A stretch of DNA of 64,000 bases, taken from contig NC_023756.2 of assembly GCF_000499845.2 (NCBI RefSeq), positions 39,680,579 to 39,744,578 on the forward strand, given 5' to 3'. The translations under genes were made by a program, and so were the position numbers. Source of the stretch: Phaseolus vulgaris. Taxonomy: Eukaryota; Streptophyta; Magnoliopsida; Fabales; Fabaceae. Shown here one piece after another: positions 11,876-23,529 of the stretch (its first letter is position 1; every line of letters begins with the position of its first letter). The notes under the pieces were generated by a model, which was not told the origin of the DNA, made no database searches, and saw only the letters and a program-made list of their open reading frames with translations.

Positions 11876-12429
11876 AAGAATAAATCATAATTATCAAAAT
11901 GCAAAAAATAAGTTGAATTATCCAAATGCAATTTTTACATTTAAACAATTGTGGCAATCCAACAATTTGCTTTGGATGTTTTTTTGGCAGATTTTGGGAG
12001 GTCTATTTATCGTTCACTTAAAAGAGATAGCAAAAGTTATATTTAATTATAATAATATTTAATTATATGTTTTTAGTTTACATGAATTTCTTTTTCCTAG
12101 TCTATTTTAAGAGTTAGAAAATTAAGCACACTAATAAGTGCTACCCATTTTATGAGTTACCAAATTAGGACATGGTGACAAGGAAATGCAGAAAACGAAA
12201 TCAAAAGACTTTTGAAGTCCTATCCATTATATGGATTGGAAAATTAGCACACCACACATAAATGATGAAAACAAAACTATTTTAAAGATCCACTTTTTTA
12301 TTTTTCTCATGTAATCTATTATGTGAAAATGTATGAAAGAAATAGTTTATTTAAACAATTTGTCAACTTTATTCAAACAAAATAATTTTTACAATTACCT
12401 AACTCCTTAAATCACTTTTAATGTTATTA
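11876..12429. other. AT-rich intergenic sequence
   Basis: No gene or clear element is seen. Part of it (about 12100-12330) vaguely resembles the right end of the RLP flank around 3160-3420 (GGATTAGAAAATT, CACCC...). Confidence 0.5.
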
Positions 12430-13130
12430 ATTTATTTAACTTGCTTTCTTCTAATTGACAACCAATAATTATTTTTTAAAATTAATATTAAAATCTCTTT
12501 TTAACTCCATCTCTACCTATATTTCTAAAGGTCTCTGTTTTTGGTTCCACTTTCTTTTTCTCTTTGCTTTGTTTTTTTTATTAAATTTGAAAGACCTTGA
12601 CTATAATAACCCAACTCATTGTTTGACACAGTCTTAGCCATTCATTCTCACACTCACTCATATATTATGGTTAGACCAAACCATCACATTTGAAGTTGTT
12701 TTTTTCTTATATATATGGTGAATATCCTAAGCTCTAGGAAACAAGAATAAATCTACAAGTCATCAAAATAACCTAACTTATAAGGATTTTATTTTTCCTT
12801 TATACGATTTTTGGTTTTCATTATCAATTGTTTGTAAAAGTTATTTGTGTAAATTTTACATTTATGTTTAGTATGATTTTTATTTTAAAATTTTCTATTT
12901 ATTTTTCACATATGTTGCATTTCATTCAGAAGAAAATAAATAAAACGACCTAATAAAAGTGGACTTTTTCCAAAATATTATTTTCCCTCATCCTCCACAA
13001 TCTTCCCTTTCAAAACTCTAGTTATTCACACTTTTTTTAATGTAAAATATTTCATACAAATTTCTATATGAAAGGATAAGTTATTTGTGTTGGTTAAAGA
13101 GATAACGTATTTGATATCTCTTATATTTAA
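12430..13130. repeat. RLP 5'-flank, diverged copy
   Basis: Matches 2400-3115 and 31480-32180 along its length. Shared landmarks include CTACCTATATTTCTAAA, CCACTTTCTTTTTCTCTTTG and CAGTCTTAGCCATTC. It also matches 9000-9430. No gene is seen. Confidence 0.75.
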
Positions 13131-13170
13131 ATTTCAATTTGATGATACACGGATCATACATTAAAAATTG

Positions 13171-13559
13171 TGTTGTACGTGGGTTTATTAAGTGTCAAGA
13201 GACTCATAACCGATTTTGTTTAAAATAAAACTTAGGCCTTGGTCGGATAAAATACAATGAAAATAGATGTTTGGCAAGAGAAAATACAATGAAAATAGAT
13301 GTTTGGCAAGAGAACGACCTGAGTGCTCTTTAAACTAAAAAATAAAACCCGCTCAAGAAGCTCACCTAAAATATTAGGGAATACAAAAAATATGGTTAGT
13401 AAGATTAGTAAGTACGATTTCAGTTAGTTAATTAAGAATTACTTGAGATTATCTATAAAGGGGAGAATTAAAAAACAAACGAGGATCGAAAGATATTTGG
13501 ACTGGTTCTTGTGAAGAAAAGAATACCTTAATTTCCCGAAACTAGATTGAGCCATAACA
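13171..13559 (+). repeat. Left LTR of the small non-autonomous element
   Basis: Begins TGTT and ends AACA, with a TATA-like TCTATAAAGGGG at 13450. Moderately diverged from the right LTR. Confidence 0.6.
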
Positions 13560-13561
13560 AA

Positions 13562-13579
13562 TTGGCGTCCACGTGGGGC
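13562..13579 (+). other. Primer-binding site of the small LTR element
   Basis: TTGGCGTCCACGTGGGGC lies 2 nt after the left LTR. TTGGCGCC-type sequences are commonly used by Ty3 elements of the Tat/Athila lineages (family knowledge). Confidence 0.6.
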
Positions 13580-13758
13580 TGGTAAAAGTTGTTCCGACCC
13601 CAACATTACATCAGAAAAGATACACTGTGCACCGCGTGATGAGGAACCAAGACTAAACACGACTGTGGAAATGGAAAACGATAACATATCTGTGCAACAA
13701 CTCATGGAGAGCATGCAAGAACTCTAAAGGGAAACAAGTCAAAGATTTTCGGGTTCCA

Positions 13759-14168
13759 CAAGATTTTAGGTTAAATAACGTTTTGAAAAAGTGTTAAAAA
13801 TCATGAAACTGCTCAATGAATGACATATTTCTGTTTAGGATTTAGGTTAAATAACTGCTCAACGCAAGATTTTAGGTTAAATAACATTTTGAAAAAGTGT
13901 TAAAACCACGAAACTGTTCAACGAATGACATATGTCTTGTTTAGGGTTTAGGTTAAATAAAAGCTCAACGCAAGATTTTAGGTTAAATAACGTTTTGAAA
14001 AAGTGTTAAAATCACGAAACTGCTCAACGAATGACATATGTCTTGTTTAGGGTTTAGAGTTTAGGGTTTAGGTTAAATAACTGCTCAACGCAAGATTTTA
14101 GATTAAATAACGTTTTGAAAAAGTGTTAAAACCACGAAACTGTTCAACAAATGACATATGTCTTGTTT
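13759..14168 (+). repeat. 106-bp tandem repeat, about four copies
   Basis: The unit starts CAAGATTTTAGGTTAAATAA. Starts are at 13759, 13865, 13971 and 14091, giving periods of 106, 106 and 120; the last interval is longer by a 14-bp GGTTTAGAGTTTAG insertion. Each unit carries GAAAAAGTGTTAAAA and GAATGACATAT(G)TC. Some copies contain plant telomere-like TTTAGGGTTTAGG. Confidence 0.9.
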
Positions 14169-14221
14169 AAAACCGGCACGCTACTAAGTCTTTTCGCCTA
14201 TTCGACTTAAGAATGGGAGAT

Positions 14222-14600
14222 TGTTTGTTGTCTTGGGCCTATTCGATATTAAGGAGGCCCATGACATAAAATTTTATTTAAATAAAATTTAGGGTGTGTT
14301 CCGATAAAATATGATAGAAAGAGGTGCTCGACAAGAGGATAATCCAAGTGTTTTTTAATTTAAAAAATAAAATCCGCCCAAAATATCGAGAGTGCGAGAA
14401 ACATTATTGATTTTTCTGTTAAAATAAATTAAAAAAAAAAGAAAGACAGTAACCACTATTTCAGTTAGTTAATTAAAAATTTCTTGAAATTATCTATAAA
14501 GGGGTGAATTAAAAAATAAAAAAGGATCCAAAAATATTTGAACTAATTTATGTGATGAAAATAATACCTTAATTTTCATAAACTAAATTGAAGCATAAGA
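14222..14600 (+). repeat. Right LTR of the small non-autonomous element
   Basis: Begins TGTTTGTTGTC after a purine tract and ends near GAAGCATAAGA. More decayed than the left LTR at its 3' end. No matching target duplication was found. Confidence 0.55.
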
Positions 14601-15539
14601 AAAATATACAACTTAAATTATATATATATATATTTATTTATTTATTTTATTAGCAGCTTAAGTTATATTTAATCAGAATATTTTTTACAGTTAATTCTTT
14701 TAATACCTTTCTACTTGCCTACTTATTTGGCGTTCTAAGACGAAATCTTGTGGTAAGTAATAACAAAAGTTATGCATTATTAACTTAATTCAAGCTTCTT
14801 TCTTATCCCATCTCAATCCATAATTAATTTTAAAAAACCAACGTCTATATATTATTTTAAATAAAAATAATTTACAACAGATTTGTTTTCTAACACACGC
14901 TTCACAAACTTTTTATGTTTGATCCCAACATTTTATGAACCATAGAAAAATAAATGAAAGACTCCTAATATATAAAAACATTTGAAAATAAAAATATATC
15001 TTTATATTAAACACAACTTTTTAACTCATAAATACAAACAAAAACAAAATATTACAAGTGAAAAGTGTTTGGATGATTTTGTAACAAAATTGAAATTGTG
15101 TTATTTTTGGATAAATTAAAGTCTTAATTGAAAAAAAATGGAGAATAGAGGGATGAAGCTAAGATGTCATTACAAAATTAATTAAATTATTTTCACATGT
15201 TAAAATTTTGAAAATTTCTTTTAGAACTCTCTTCCATCATGGAACTTGGAACTGGAGTGCTTCGTCAAGCAAATAAAAAAAATTGTAGATGAATCACATC
15301 AAATTGAAAGAAAGAAATAAAAACAAAGAGTGCAAGGACATAATTAAAGTTGGTCTTTCACATAAATGAACTTCACACGATTATAAGACATCACAAAAAC
15401 AACCAATTCTAAGGATCTCTGTGAAATACACTCATAATTGGGATGGAAATGGATGCAAATAATAAATGAATTCTAAAAATTCATTTCAAGTGAGTTGAAA
15501 GTATAAAGGAATTGATTGAGACAAACTTTAAAACAAAAA
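14601..15539. other. AT-rich intergenic sequence
   Basis: No gene or element is recognised. A short stretch near 15260-15560 has wording similar to 55500-55570 (AAACAAAAG(T)AGTGCAA, TTAAAGTTGGT), suggesting another shared RLP flank. Confidence 0.5.
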
Positions 15540-15890
15540 GAGATATGATTGAGTTATAACATGCATATTGTGGAAATAGGTAGTGGCTTGTATATAACTA
15601 TTTATGTGGGAGAAAGTAGAAAGCACAATGTGTTAACATTTTGTTATTTTTTTACACAATATTATTTGTTTGTCCCTATTGTACTTTTTTCCGTTTCCTT
15701 TTCTTTATCACTTCCTCTTTTTTCATTTGTACATGTCTCATTTTTGTTTTGTTTTTCTACAAAAATATTAAAATAAATTAAATTAAATTTCAAATACTCT
15801 GAAATGAAGGTAAAAATGTTACACTCAAAATTAAGTATTTACATGGAGCTTAAATCTTGCCATTGAGAAAGAAAGTAGTCTTTTTTATAT
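15540..15890. repeat. RLP 3'-flank segment, duplicated
   Basis: Resembles 43265-43560: AATATT(A)TTTGTTTGTCCC, then pyrimidine-rich TTTTCCCTTTTC-type runs, TTAAATTAAATT and AAAAATGCT/GTTACA(C)TC(C)AAAA. Both lie downstream of RLP 3' ends. Short ORFs inside are not conserved. Confidence 0.55.
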
Positions 15891-15989
15891 CATATAGAGA
15901 TTTGAATAAGAATGCTTCCCCTTTTATCTAAAACAGAGTACCAAATCCAATTTTAATGCTAATGTAGAACCAATTTGTGTAAGAATGTA

Positions 15990-17162
15990 TGACTTTAAAC
16001 TAGAGGGGGTGAATGGTTTAAAGAGGGTTTTCGCAAAATTTTAAGTCTATAATGAAATCACTTCGAGAAAACTTGATTAAGAAATCAATTTGCCAAAAAC
16101 ACAAAGCAAATAAGCATAGCACCAGAAAAACAATCGGTTATTTCGCAGAAACAATCGGTTGTTTATACCAGTTCACAAATATAAACTGAAATTAAAGAGT
16201 TCAAGGAATAAAGAGAATGCACACAGAGGTTTATACTGGTTCACTCTTAAACCAAGAGCTACATCCAGTCTTCCCAGAAACCCATGGGGAATCCACTGAG
16301 CAATCAACCCTATATTACTTACAACACCACCAAAGAAGTGACCTTGATCCCCTCAAGACACACACTTCCTTTGGCTCAGCACAAACACCACTAAGAATGC
16401 TGATCTTGACAACCTCAAGAACACACAACACTTCTCAGCTTCACACATAGAGTTTCTTCAAAGTTCAAAAGGATTACACTTGTTAGAAAAAAGATCTGAA
16501 ATCAATACAAGATGAAAATCCTATATCACACTCTCTTTGATCAAAGCAATCTCAAAGCAATCTCCAACTCTTGAAAAGCAAAATCAGTGAAAAACTCAAA
16601 TCTGTTTTTCTTTTTTTAAATCTCAGTTCTTGTTTGTTACATAAAGTGAACAAACTATTTATTGCATTCAAAGACTGGTTAAAGCATTTAAAATTGGAGC
16701 GTAATCAATTATAAAATCATTTAATGCTAATGCTCAGTCAAAGCACAAAACAGTTTTCTGTTATGGTCCCAAAACAAACAATCGGTTGAATGCTCGAATC
16801 AATCGGTTGTTTTGGTTTGACAGCAAGTCAACCATCAAAAACAGTTTTCAACATTTCTAAAAACAACTAAGTATAAAACAATCAGTTGTTTCGACAAAAC
16901 AACAGGTTGTTTTTCACTTAGTTTGAAAAACAATTTTCAATTAAAAGGTTTGAGAATGCTTAAGCTTTGGATTCAATCAAGAGTGGATTTACACAAATAA
17001 TCTACCCCAGATCCTATCTAAAGACAGCTCAGCAACAACAAGCATATCTTGCCTTCCATCAACCTTCAAAGGGTTTGGATTCTTCAAAGCTTGAACACAC
17101 TTGATTCAACAATTTGATCTCAAGATATTACAATTTCACTTCAAAAAAATAGAAACACAACA
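15990..17162 (-). mobile_element. Probable solo LTR of a Copia element (minus orientation)
   Basis: On the minus strand it starts TGTTGTGTTTC at 17162 and ends near ACCATTCACCCCCTCTAG at about 16010. It is GC-richer than its surroundings, lacks coding capacity and contains repeated AACAATCGGTTGTTT words. The overall look, including the terminal CACCCCCTCTAG, resembles LTRs of large legume Copia elements. This is from memory; no target duplication was found and the left boundary is approximate. Confidence 0.45.
16140..16905. repeat. Dispersed AACAATCGGTTGTTT words
   Basis: At least five near-copies (about 16131, 16151, 16777, 16796, 16878) occur inside the probable solo LTR. Each is partly palindromic. 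Confidence 0.6.
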
Positions 17163-19595
17163 TTTCCAAGAGAGAGAGATGCATATTATAATTTGTGGGA
17201 GCAATAATTTCTCCAAAAAGATTTTTTACTACAATTGAGGTAAAAACTTAAACATAATATGATATTCAAACTATATTATTTTATGCTTTTCATAAAATAT
17301 ATACTTCGAAACTTCTAATGATTTATTTTTATAGAATATTATAAATTATTGTTTCTTTCACTGAATTTTTTTCCTGAATTTGTCATTAATAATCAACCAA
17401 TAGTCACCAACAAGATTGTAGCTTGTACCACATATCATCAAGGAAACAAAAATATGCATATCTCCATGATCTATAAATGAACAAAGGAGCAACAATTACC
17501 CAAAATCCCACAACAAATCCAAGTGTCATGCTAACAAAGAACCAATTCACTCCATGCTCACCATTCTCTATTCTAGAATGGTCAATATATGAACTTTGTT
17601 GGTTCGAACTGCAATTGATAAGTAGAGGTGAACCACACAAATTATTTCCAACAAAGTTAGATGCGTCAAAGCTTTGAATTTGAATGCCTGTTGGAATCTT
17701 TCCCTTTAAATGGTTATAAGACAAGTCTAGGTGGTTGAGAAAGCTCAACTTTGATATGGTTAGAGGGATTTCTCCTGAAAGTTGATTATTTGAGATATCA
17801 ATGGATTCTAACAATCTCATATTGGCAACACTTGGTGGAATTTGACCAGATAATTGATTCTTGGATAAATTCAAATATATCAAACCATCTAGATCTGTGA
17901 TTTCTCTAGGTATTTCTCTTGATAATTTGTTCCTTGATAGATCAATGCTTGTTACCAGACCCAAGATGTCTCTATACTCAATTCCTACTCCTTTTAGCCA
18001 AAGTAGCACACTAACCATATGTTCGGAAGTGTAATATGAAGTATAAGATTCAAAATAGATACCATTATGTCTACTTTTATTCCTAAGTCTCATGGCAATC
18101 AATTTATTGAAACAAGTAGGTATATTTCCAGACAAATGGTTTTCTGCAAGATCTACAACCTGAAGGAAACTCATATCACATATTTCATTTGGAATGTGAC
18201 CAGAAAAGTTGTTTGATCGAAGACAAAGGATTTTCATATTTAATAACTTTTCTCCAACCCATAGAGGAATAGTCCCTGAAAGATTATTTTCCCTTAGGTC
18301 CAATATTATTAATTGGTTGTTCTTCTTCAAACTGGTAGGAAATACTCCTGAGAGAAAATTCTTACGAATTTGAAAAGATTGCAACCTTGCCAAGGAACCC
18401 ATGGATGAGGGTAAGCTCCCAAAAAAATGATTATTTTGTAAACTCACATCCACTAGAAATGGCCAAATGTTCCAACAATTTGGTAAATCTCCTAACAAAT
18501 TATTTGATGCCAGATTGAGAAATCCCAATGCCATCGACTTGTCTAGATTTCTGCATAAAAAATCATCCATGGATCCAGAAAGTGAATTGCTTGAAAGATC
18601 TAAGTTGACCACATCATTTGAAGATAAAGCAATTTTCCATGAAAATGATTTTTGCTTAGATCAACATTGTAGACAGATATTGGATTCTTTAATGTAGCCC
18701 CCAGCTCACCATGGATTTGATTATGAGAGAGGTCCAAATAAGAAGCTTGAGAAAATTGTTCCCAAAACCAAGTGGGAATAGTATCTAATATCCCAATGTT
18801 TGACATCATTAGATCTTGTAGTATATTTTGTGATTGAATCCATGATGGAAAGTTGGGACCCAATTTCCACGAGTTTAAATACAAGCTGGTAAGCTAAAAA
18901 GTAGGAAACCAATCGAAACCCACTTTTAAAGTCAAATTGTTTCTTGAGGCAGAAATTTGTTGCAACATCGTAAGATTTGCAAGATTATCCTCTGTGACAA
19001 CTCCTTTAAAATAATTATCTTCAATTTGAATATATACTAATTTAGAGAATGACCCAATACTTTCAAAAGGATTTCCATTGAATTGATTGTTGGTTATATC
19101 AAGATACATTGACGATGAAAGTTTTCCAAATGATCTAGGCAGGGTACCACTAATTGAGTTGCCTCCAAGATCAAGTATGACTAGAGAAGTCGAATTTCCC
19201 ACAGCATTAGAAATAGTCCCATGCAAGTTGTTGCTTTCTAGGTTCAAGATCTTGAGATGATGAAGTCTATATAACCCATTAGGAATTGAAGACGAGAATG
19301 AATTGAAAGCCAAGTCAAGATTTTCAAGAAGTGTGAGGTTTCCAATGCTATCAGGAACTGGACCTCCAAAATTGTTAAATCTTAAATTAAGAGAAACAAG
19401 TGTTTCAGTCCAAAAACCCACTCTGGAACAAAAGAAATTGTAAAAGCAGAAATATCAAGATTGAGAAGAGATGAAAAGTTAAATAAGGATGGTGGATTAT
19501 TGTGAGGGAATGCACATGTTGACAAACGTAAGTGCATTAAAGAAGGAAGATCTTGAATAGTGTGAAGCCAATTAAATGATTGGGATAGATTTATT

Positions 19596-19964
19596 TATTA
19601 AAGGATACGGATACCAGAGTTATAAAAGGATACTAATATTAATTGGGTGTCTTTTCTAATTATCAGTTGTTTCTCTTTATAGAGGAGAATAATTTGGTGT
19701 CTTTTCTAATTATCAGTTGTTTCTCTTTATAGAGGTGAATAACCTTTCTTTTGTCTTGTGTGTTATGATTCTAGTATTTAATTATTGATTCTTTTCCTTT
19801 TTAGTTAAACCTAGAATGAGTGTACTACTTGTATATATTCAGACCATTTGTTTTGATTTGAATAACAAGAAAGAAGAGATATTCATTCTCATATCCTTTG
19901 TCTTTAGTTTACTCTTTTGTTTATCTCTGTTCTCTTTTGTTCATCTTTGTTCTATTTTGTAATA
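19596..19964 (+). repeat. Copia left LTR
   Basis: Starts TATTAAAGGATAC and ends TTTTGTAATA. Contains a direct repeat of about 47 bp (GTGTCTTTTCTAATTATCAG...CTTTATAGAGG, twice). Confidence 0.92.
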
Positions 19965-19977
19965 TGGTATCAGAGCC
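19965..19977 (+). other. Primer-binding site (initiator-Met tRNA)
   Basis: TGGTATCAGAGCC directly follows the LTR. It is complementary to the 3' end of initiator methionine tRNA, as in most plant Copia elements and TRIMs. Confidence 0.92.
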
Positions 19978-20224
19978 ATTTTCGAGCCTATCCTAGCGAG
20001 TGTTTGTGTTGGACCTATCGTGCCACCCACTATCGGGCCGCTATCGGACCACCCATAATATATAGTCCCACGCACAAGTTGGTAGTCTCGGCGTGAGGGG
20101 AGTGTGTTGGAGATCCCACATCGCTTAGAGATTAGAGCCTTTCATTGTATATAAGTGGGTGCAAACCTCAACCTCATGAGCCGGTTTTATGGGGTTGAGT
20201 TAGGCTTAAAGTCCACTTCGTAAC
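19978..20224 (+). mobile_element. TRIM internal region and 3' LTR fused behind the Copia PBS
   Basis: From just after the PBS (TTCGAGCCTATCCTAGCGA) to GGCGTGAGGGGAGTG the sequence is the TRIM interior seen at 25437-25563. A TRIM LTR follows at 20105-20224. The TRIM 5' LTR is absent; the join lies in or at the PBS shared by both elements. Confidence 0.85.
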
Positions 20225-20235
20225 TAGAGCTCTAG

Positions 20236-20788
20236 TTGCTACATTTATCTATGGGTGAAGTTGTTGATCCCTTACAAGATCTTTGTTCACCTTACCATGT
20301 TAGTTTATCAGATAATTCATCCTTGAATAGAGTTTACTCTCTCATTACACAACAAGAGAGGCAAGTTTTTGGTGATCAATCCAAGGCAATGATTGCTACT
20401 AGCAAAGGAGGTTATAATAACAATGCTACGATTTATGGCATGGGTGGTGGATATGGAAGAAGAAGCTATGGAAGAGGATATACTTCCAAAATTTGCAGTT
20501 ATTGTGGAAAGACAGGGCATATTAAACCCTTTGGATCTACACACATCATCAATACTGTTAATGTCAGTGCTAGTGATCTAGAAACCCTTTGGCATTTTCG
20601 ATTAGGCCATATTTCAAATAAATGTATTGATGTTATCAAGAATAAATTTCCTTTTGTTAAATATAACAAATCTTTTGTTTGTGATGTTTGTCATTTTACA
20701 AAGCAAAAAAGACTTTCTTTTCCTATTAGTACATCTAAATCGGAAAAATGTTTTGATTTGATTCATGTAGATATTTGGGGACCATACT
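20236..20788 (+). pseudogene. Copia gag remnant fused to GAG-pre-integrase zinc domain
   Basis: The frame contains a Gly/Arg-rich stretch, then a CCHC knuckle that lacks its last cysteine (CSYCGKTGHIKPFG). It runs straight into the GAG-pre-integrase region (LWHFRLGHISNKCI, then CDVCHFTKQKRLSFP) and HVDIWGPY. The segment that normally lies between, including the aspartic protease DSGA motif, is deleted. The frame is cut at 20788 by the solo LTR. Confidence 0.85.
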
Positions 20789-21715
20789 TGATGTGAATGT
20801 AACTACAAGAATACATGATTCTTTGACATTCTTAGGAGCAACTTGAGCTGGTCATAAATGGCACCTTACTTTAGAATTGGATCAATGTTCTAATTCAAGA
20901 ACTCACCAAGACTTAGCACCAACCAAGACTCATATGGAAGTCCATATATTGTCAAATGGAATCATAACACAAGAAATAAAGAACAAGAATTGCAAGCTGG
21001 ACAGAATTGAAATAATAAACTACTGCACCGAACAGAAACTAGAAACAAAGCTGGAAAACAAAAAATTAAACGGTAGAAATGAAAAGAAACAACAAACAAA
21101 GCTAATCTACCGAATGGAATTGAAAGAACATGAAGGAAGAACACTTATAGAAGGAGTTTGCTAGATTTTGAGAATTGGAAGAACACTTCACGCTACTTGG
21201 TTCCTTGATCCAAGATAAGTGATGGAGTGCCGCCACTTGAAGCTCACCATAGCTCACAAGATAAGGTAAAGGAAGAAGAAGACTCAAGACTCACAATTTC
21301 TCTCCAATTTTGAGTATAGTCTCTCTACTATAAAATTCCAATCTGAAAAATACAAAGAGAAGCTCCTTATTTATAGCCTATGAGGTGCTGAAAATGCAAG
21401 CTAAATGACACACAAATGCAATGAAATTCGGCGCCAATCTAGACAATGAAGGAAGTGTGACTTTCCTTCCTAGTTTGGCACCTCCTAACCTCCTATCTAC
21501 ACTCCCCCCTATACTCCCTTACTACTTACACCTTTTTATTACATCCACGCCCCTATTCTACAAAAGAAATAAGAAGAGCCATCTTATTATACTCTTGTCC
21601 CAAAGCTCTTGCCATGCTCCTAGTAATTCGTTGGGCTTGGACCCCTTGATGAGCTTGGGCCCCTTGTTGGGCTTGGGCTTCATGGGCTTGAGCATCCTCT
21701 ACTTGGTTTCCATCA
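20789..21715 (-). mobile_element. Solo LTR (probably Ty3) inserted in Copia integrase
   Basis: The insert has TGATG...CATCA ends and is flanked by ATACT at 20784-20788 and 21716-21720. Removing it restores the Copia integrase frame (GPY then SIPSIHGHKYF). On the minus strand it starts with a coding tail (RITRSMARALGQEYNKMALL) that stops inside the LTR. Later it has CTATAAATAAGGAGCTT, a TATA box. No partner LTR or interior is present, so it is a solo LTR of 927 bp. Confidence 0.87.
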
Positions 21716-23522
21716 ATACTCAATACCATCAATTCATGGCCATAAATATTTCTTGACCATAGTTGATGACTATTCGAGGTACACATGGATTTTTCTTTTG
21801 AACAAAAATATGAAGTTGTTAAGGTTTTAGAACATTTTGTTATTTTTGTTCAAACACAGTTTGAGACAACAATAAAAATAATAAGAAGTGATAATGGAAC
21901 TGAGTTTGTCATGACTAATTTTTTTGTCAGTAAAGGAATAATACATCAAACATCATGTGTCAATACTCCACAACAAAATAGTATAGTTGAAAGGAAACAT
22001 GGTCATTTATTAGATGTAGCAAGAGCTCTTATGATACAATCTCATTTACCCAAAATTTATTGGTCATATTCTGTGATACATGTTGCGCATATTATAAACA
22101 TGCTTCCCACACCTGTTTTAAACTATTCTTCCCCTCATGAAATGCTTTTCAAAACTGATGCAGATTTTAATGGATTAAAGGTGTTTGGTTCTTTATGTTA
22201 TGCTAGCACTTTGTCAACAAATAGAAGAAAATTTGATCCAAGAGCATCAAAATGTGTTTTTATTGGTTGTCCAAGGTGGACAAAAGGATATATTTTGTTG
22301 AATATTCAATCAAGAGAAATTTTTGTGTCTAGGGATGTTGTCTTTTATGAACATGTTTTTCCGTATCAAAGGGTTCAAGATACTAGTAATGAAACTAACA
22401 GTCCTGATATTGATGATCAAATTTTGTTTGCTGAAGATGAATCTGTCTTAAGTCAGCCATCACAAGTCATTCTTGCACCTTGTGATAATACACCTTGTGA
22501 TAATGTTGAAAATAGCAGTGATAATAATTGTGAGTCACAAATTGAGGTTTTAGACGTAGATTGTTCCCATATAGACCAAAACCTCAATGAAAATCATGAT
22601 ATAGAACAAAGTTCTAAATCAGATCCATCTGTCCGAATGAGCACAAGAATAAAAAGATCACCTGAGTATTTAAAGGATTATCATTGTAATCTTAACGTTT
22701 CCAGTACATCTTCAAGAGTTAAATATCCTTTGAATTCTGTTTCGTCTTATAGCAATTTATCACCTTCTTACAAATCTTTTGTTATGTCTATTTCTTCACA
22801 TGTTGAGCCAAACACTTATTCTGAAGCTGTGAAACATGACTGTTGGAGAAAAGCTATACAATGTGAGATATCTGCTTTAGAGTCAAATCAAACTTGGGAG
22901 ACTGCTCTTCTGCCTCAGAACAAAGCTGCCATAGGTTGCAAATGGATATTCAAAATAAAATATAAGGCTGATGGGACAATTGAAAGGTATAAAGCAAGGT
23001 TAGTGACAAAGGGATATACACAAACAGAAGGCATTGACTACCTTGATACTTTCTCTCCAGTAGCAAAGATGACCATCATAAGGTTGCTTCTTTCTTTAGC
23101 TTCTATTTATAATTGGGAATTGAAACAATTAGACATAAACAATGCCTTTTTACTTGGAGATTTGAAAGAAGATGTATACATGGTTGCTCCTCCTGGATTG
23201 ACTTCTATTCCACCAGGAAAAGTTTGTAAACTAAAAAAGGCTTTATATGGTCTTAAGCAAGCTAGCAGAGAATGGTTTGCCAAACTGTCATCATTTTTGC
23301 TTTCTATGGGATATACTCAATCTATGAATGATCATTCTTTGTTCATTAATTCTTCTGAAGGATCTTTTACAACACTATTGGTATATGTGGATGATATAAT
23401 ATTGACAGGAAATAATAAAGAAGAGATTGCTTGAATCAAACAAGCCTTGAATCTGACATTCAAGATTAAAGATCTTGGGAATTTAAGATATTTTCTTGGT
23501 CTAGAAGTAGCAAGAAGTAAAC
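21716..23522 (+). pseudogene. Copia pol: integrase core and reverse transcriptase, broken
   Basis: The integrase core follows the solo LTR: TIVDDYSRYTW, IIRSDNGTEF, NTPQQNSIVERKHG. The linker is followed by RVT_2 with ALESNQTWE, GCKWIFKIKYKADG, YKARLVTKGYTQ, LDINNAFLLGDL and the catalytic YVDDIILTG. The integrase and reverse transcriptase catalytic aspartates visible here are intact. Lesions are a 1-nt deletion near 21800 (after WIFLL), a TGA at 23432-23434 and a frame change near 23523-23529. Confidence 0.92.
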
Positions 23523-23529
23523 AGGAATA

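Larger units (their letters stand above)
13171..14600 (+). mobile_element. Small non-autonomous LTR element with internal tandem repeats
   Basis: Two related LTRs flank about 660 bp. The left LTR is 13171-13559 (TGTTGTACG...CATAACA) and the right LTR is about 14222-14600. They share TCAGTTAGTTAATTAA and TTATCTATAAAGGGG, a TATA-like region. Just inside the left LTR is TTGGCGTCCACGTGGGGC, a Ty3-type primer-binding site. Before the right LTR is a purine run (GAATGGGAGA). A short gag-start-like frame (MENDNISVQQLMESMQEL, ending in TAA) follows the PBS, and the rest is tandem repeat. No pol genes are present, so it would depend on enzymes supplied in trans. Confidence 0.7.

Noticed and set aside
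11527..11931. Ile/Asn/Tyr-rich reading frames
   Set aside because: They translate a TAA/ATA microsatellite; no start context, no domain.
13930..14070. Interstitial telomere array
   Set aside because: TTTAGGG-like words occur only within the 106-bp repeat and are not a continuous (TTTAGGG)n run.
13759..14168. CRISPR-like array
   Set aside because: Units are tandem and contiguous at 106 bp without unique spacers, in a plant LTR element.
16217..16450. 77-residue plus-strand frame
   Set aside because: It lies inside a probable solo LTR and has no domain or conservation that I can see.
17404..18612. 402-codon LRR frame as a stand-alone receptor gene
   Set aside because: It is the 3' part of a 1007-residue RLP, lacks a signal peptide and begins after a 1-nt frameshift.
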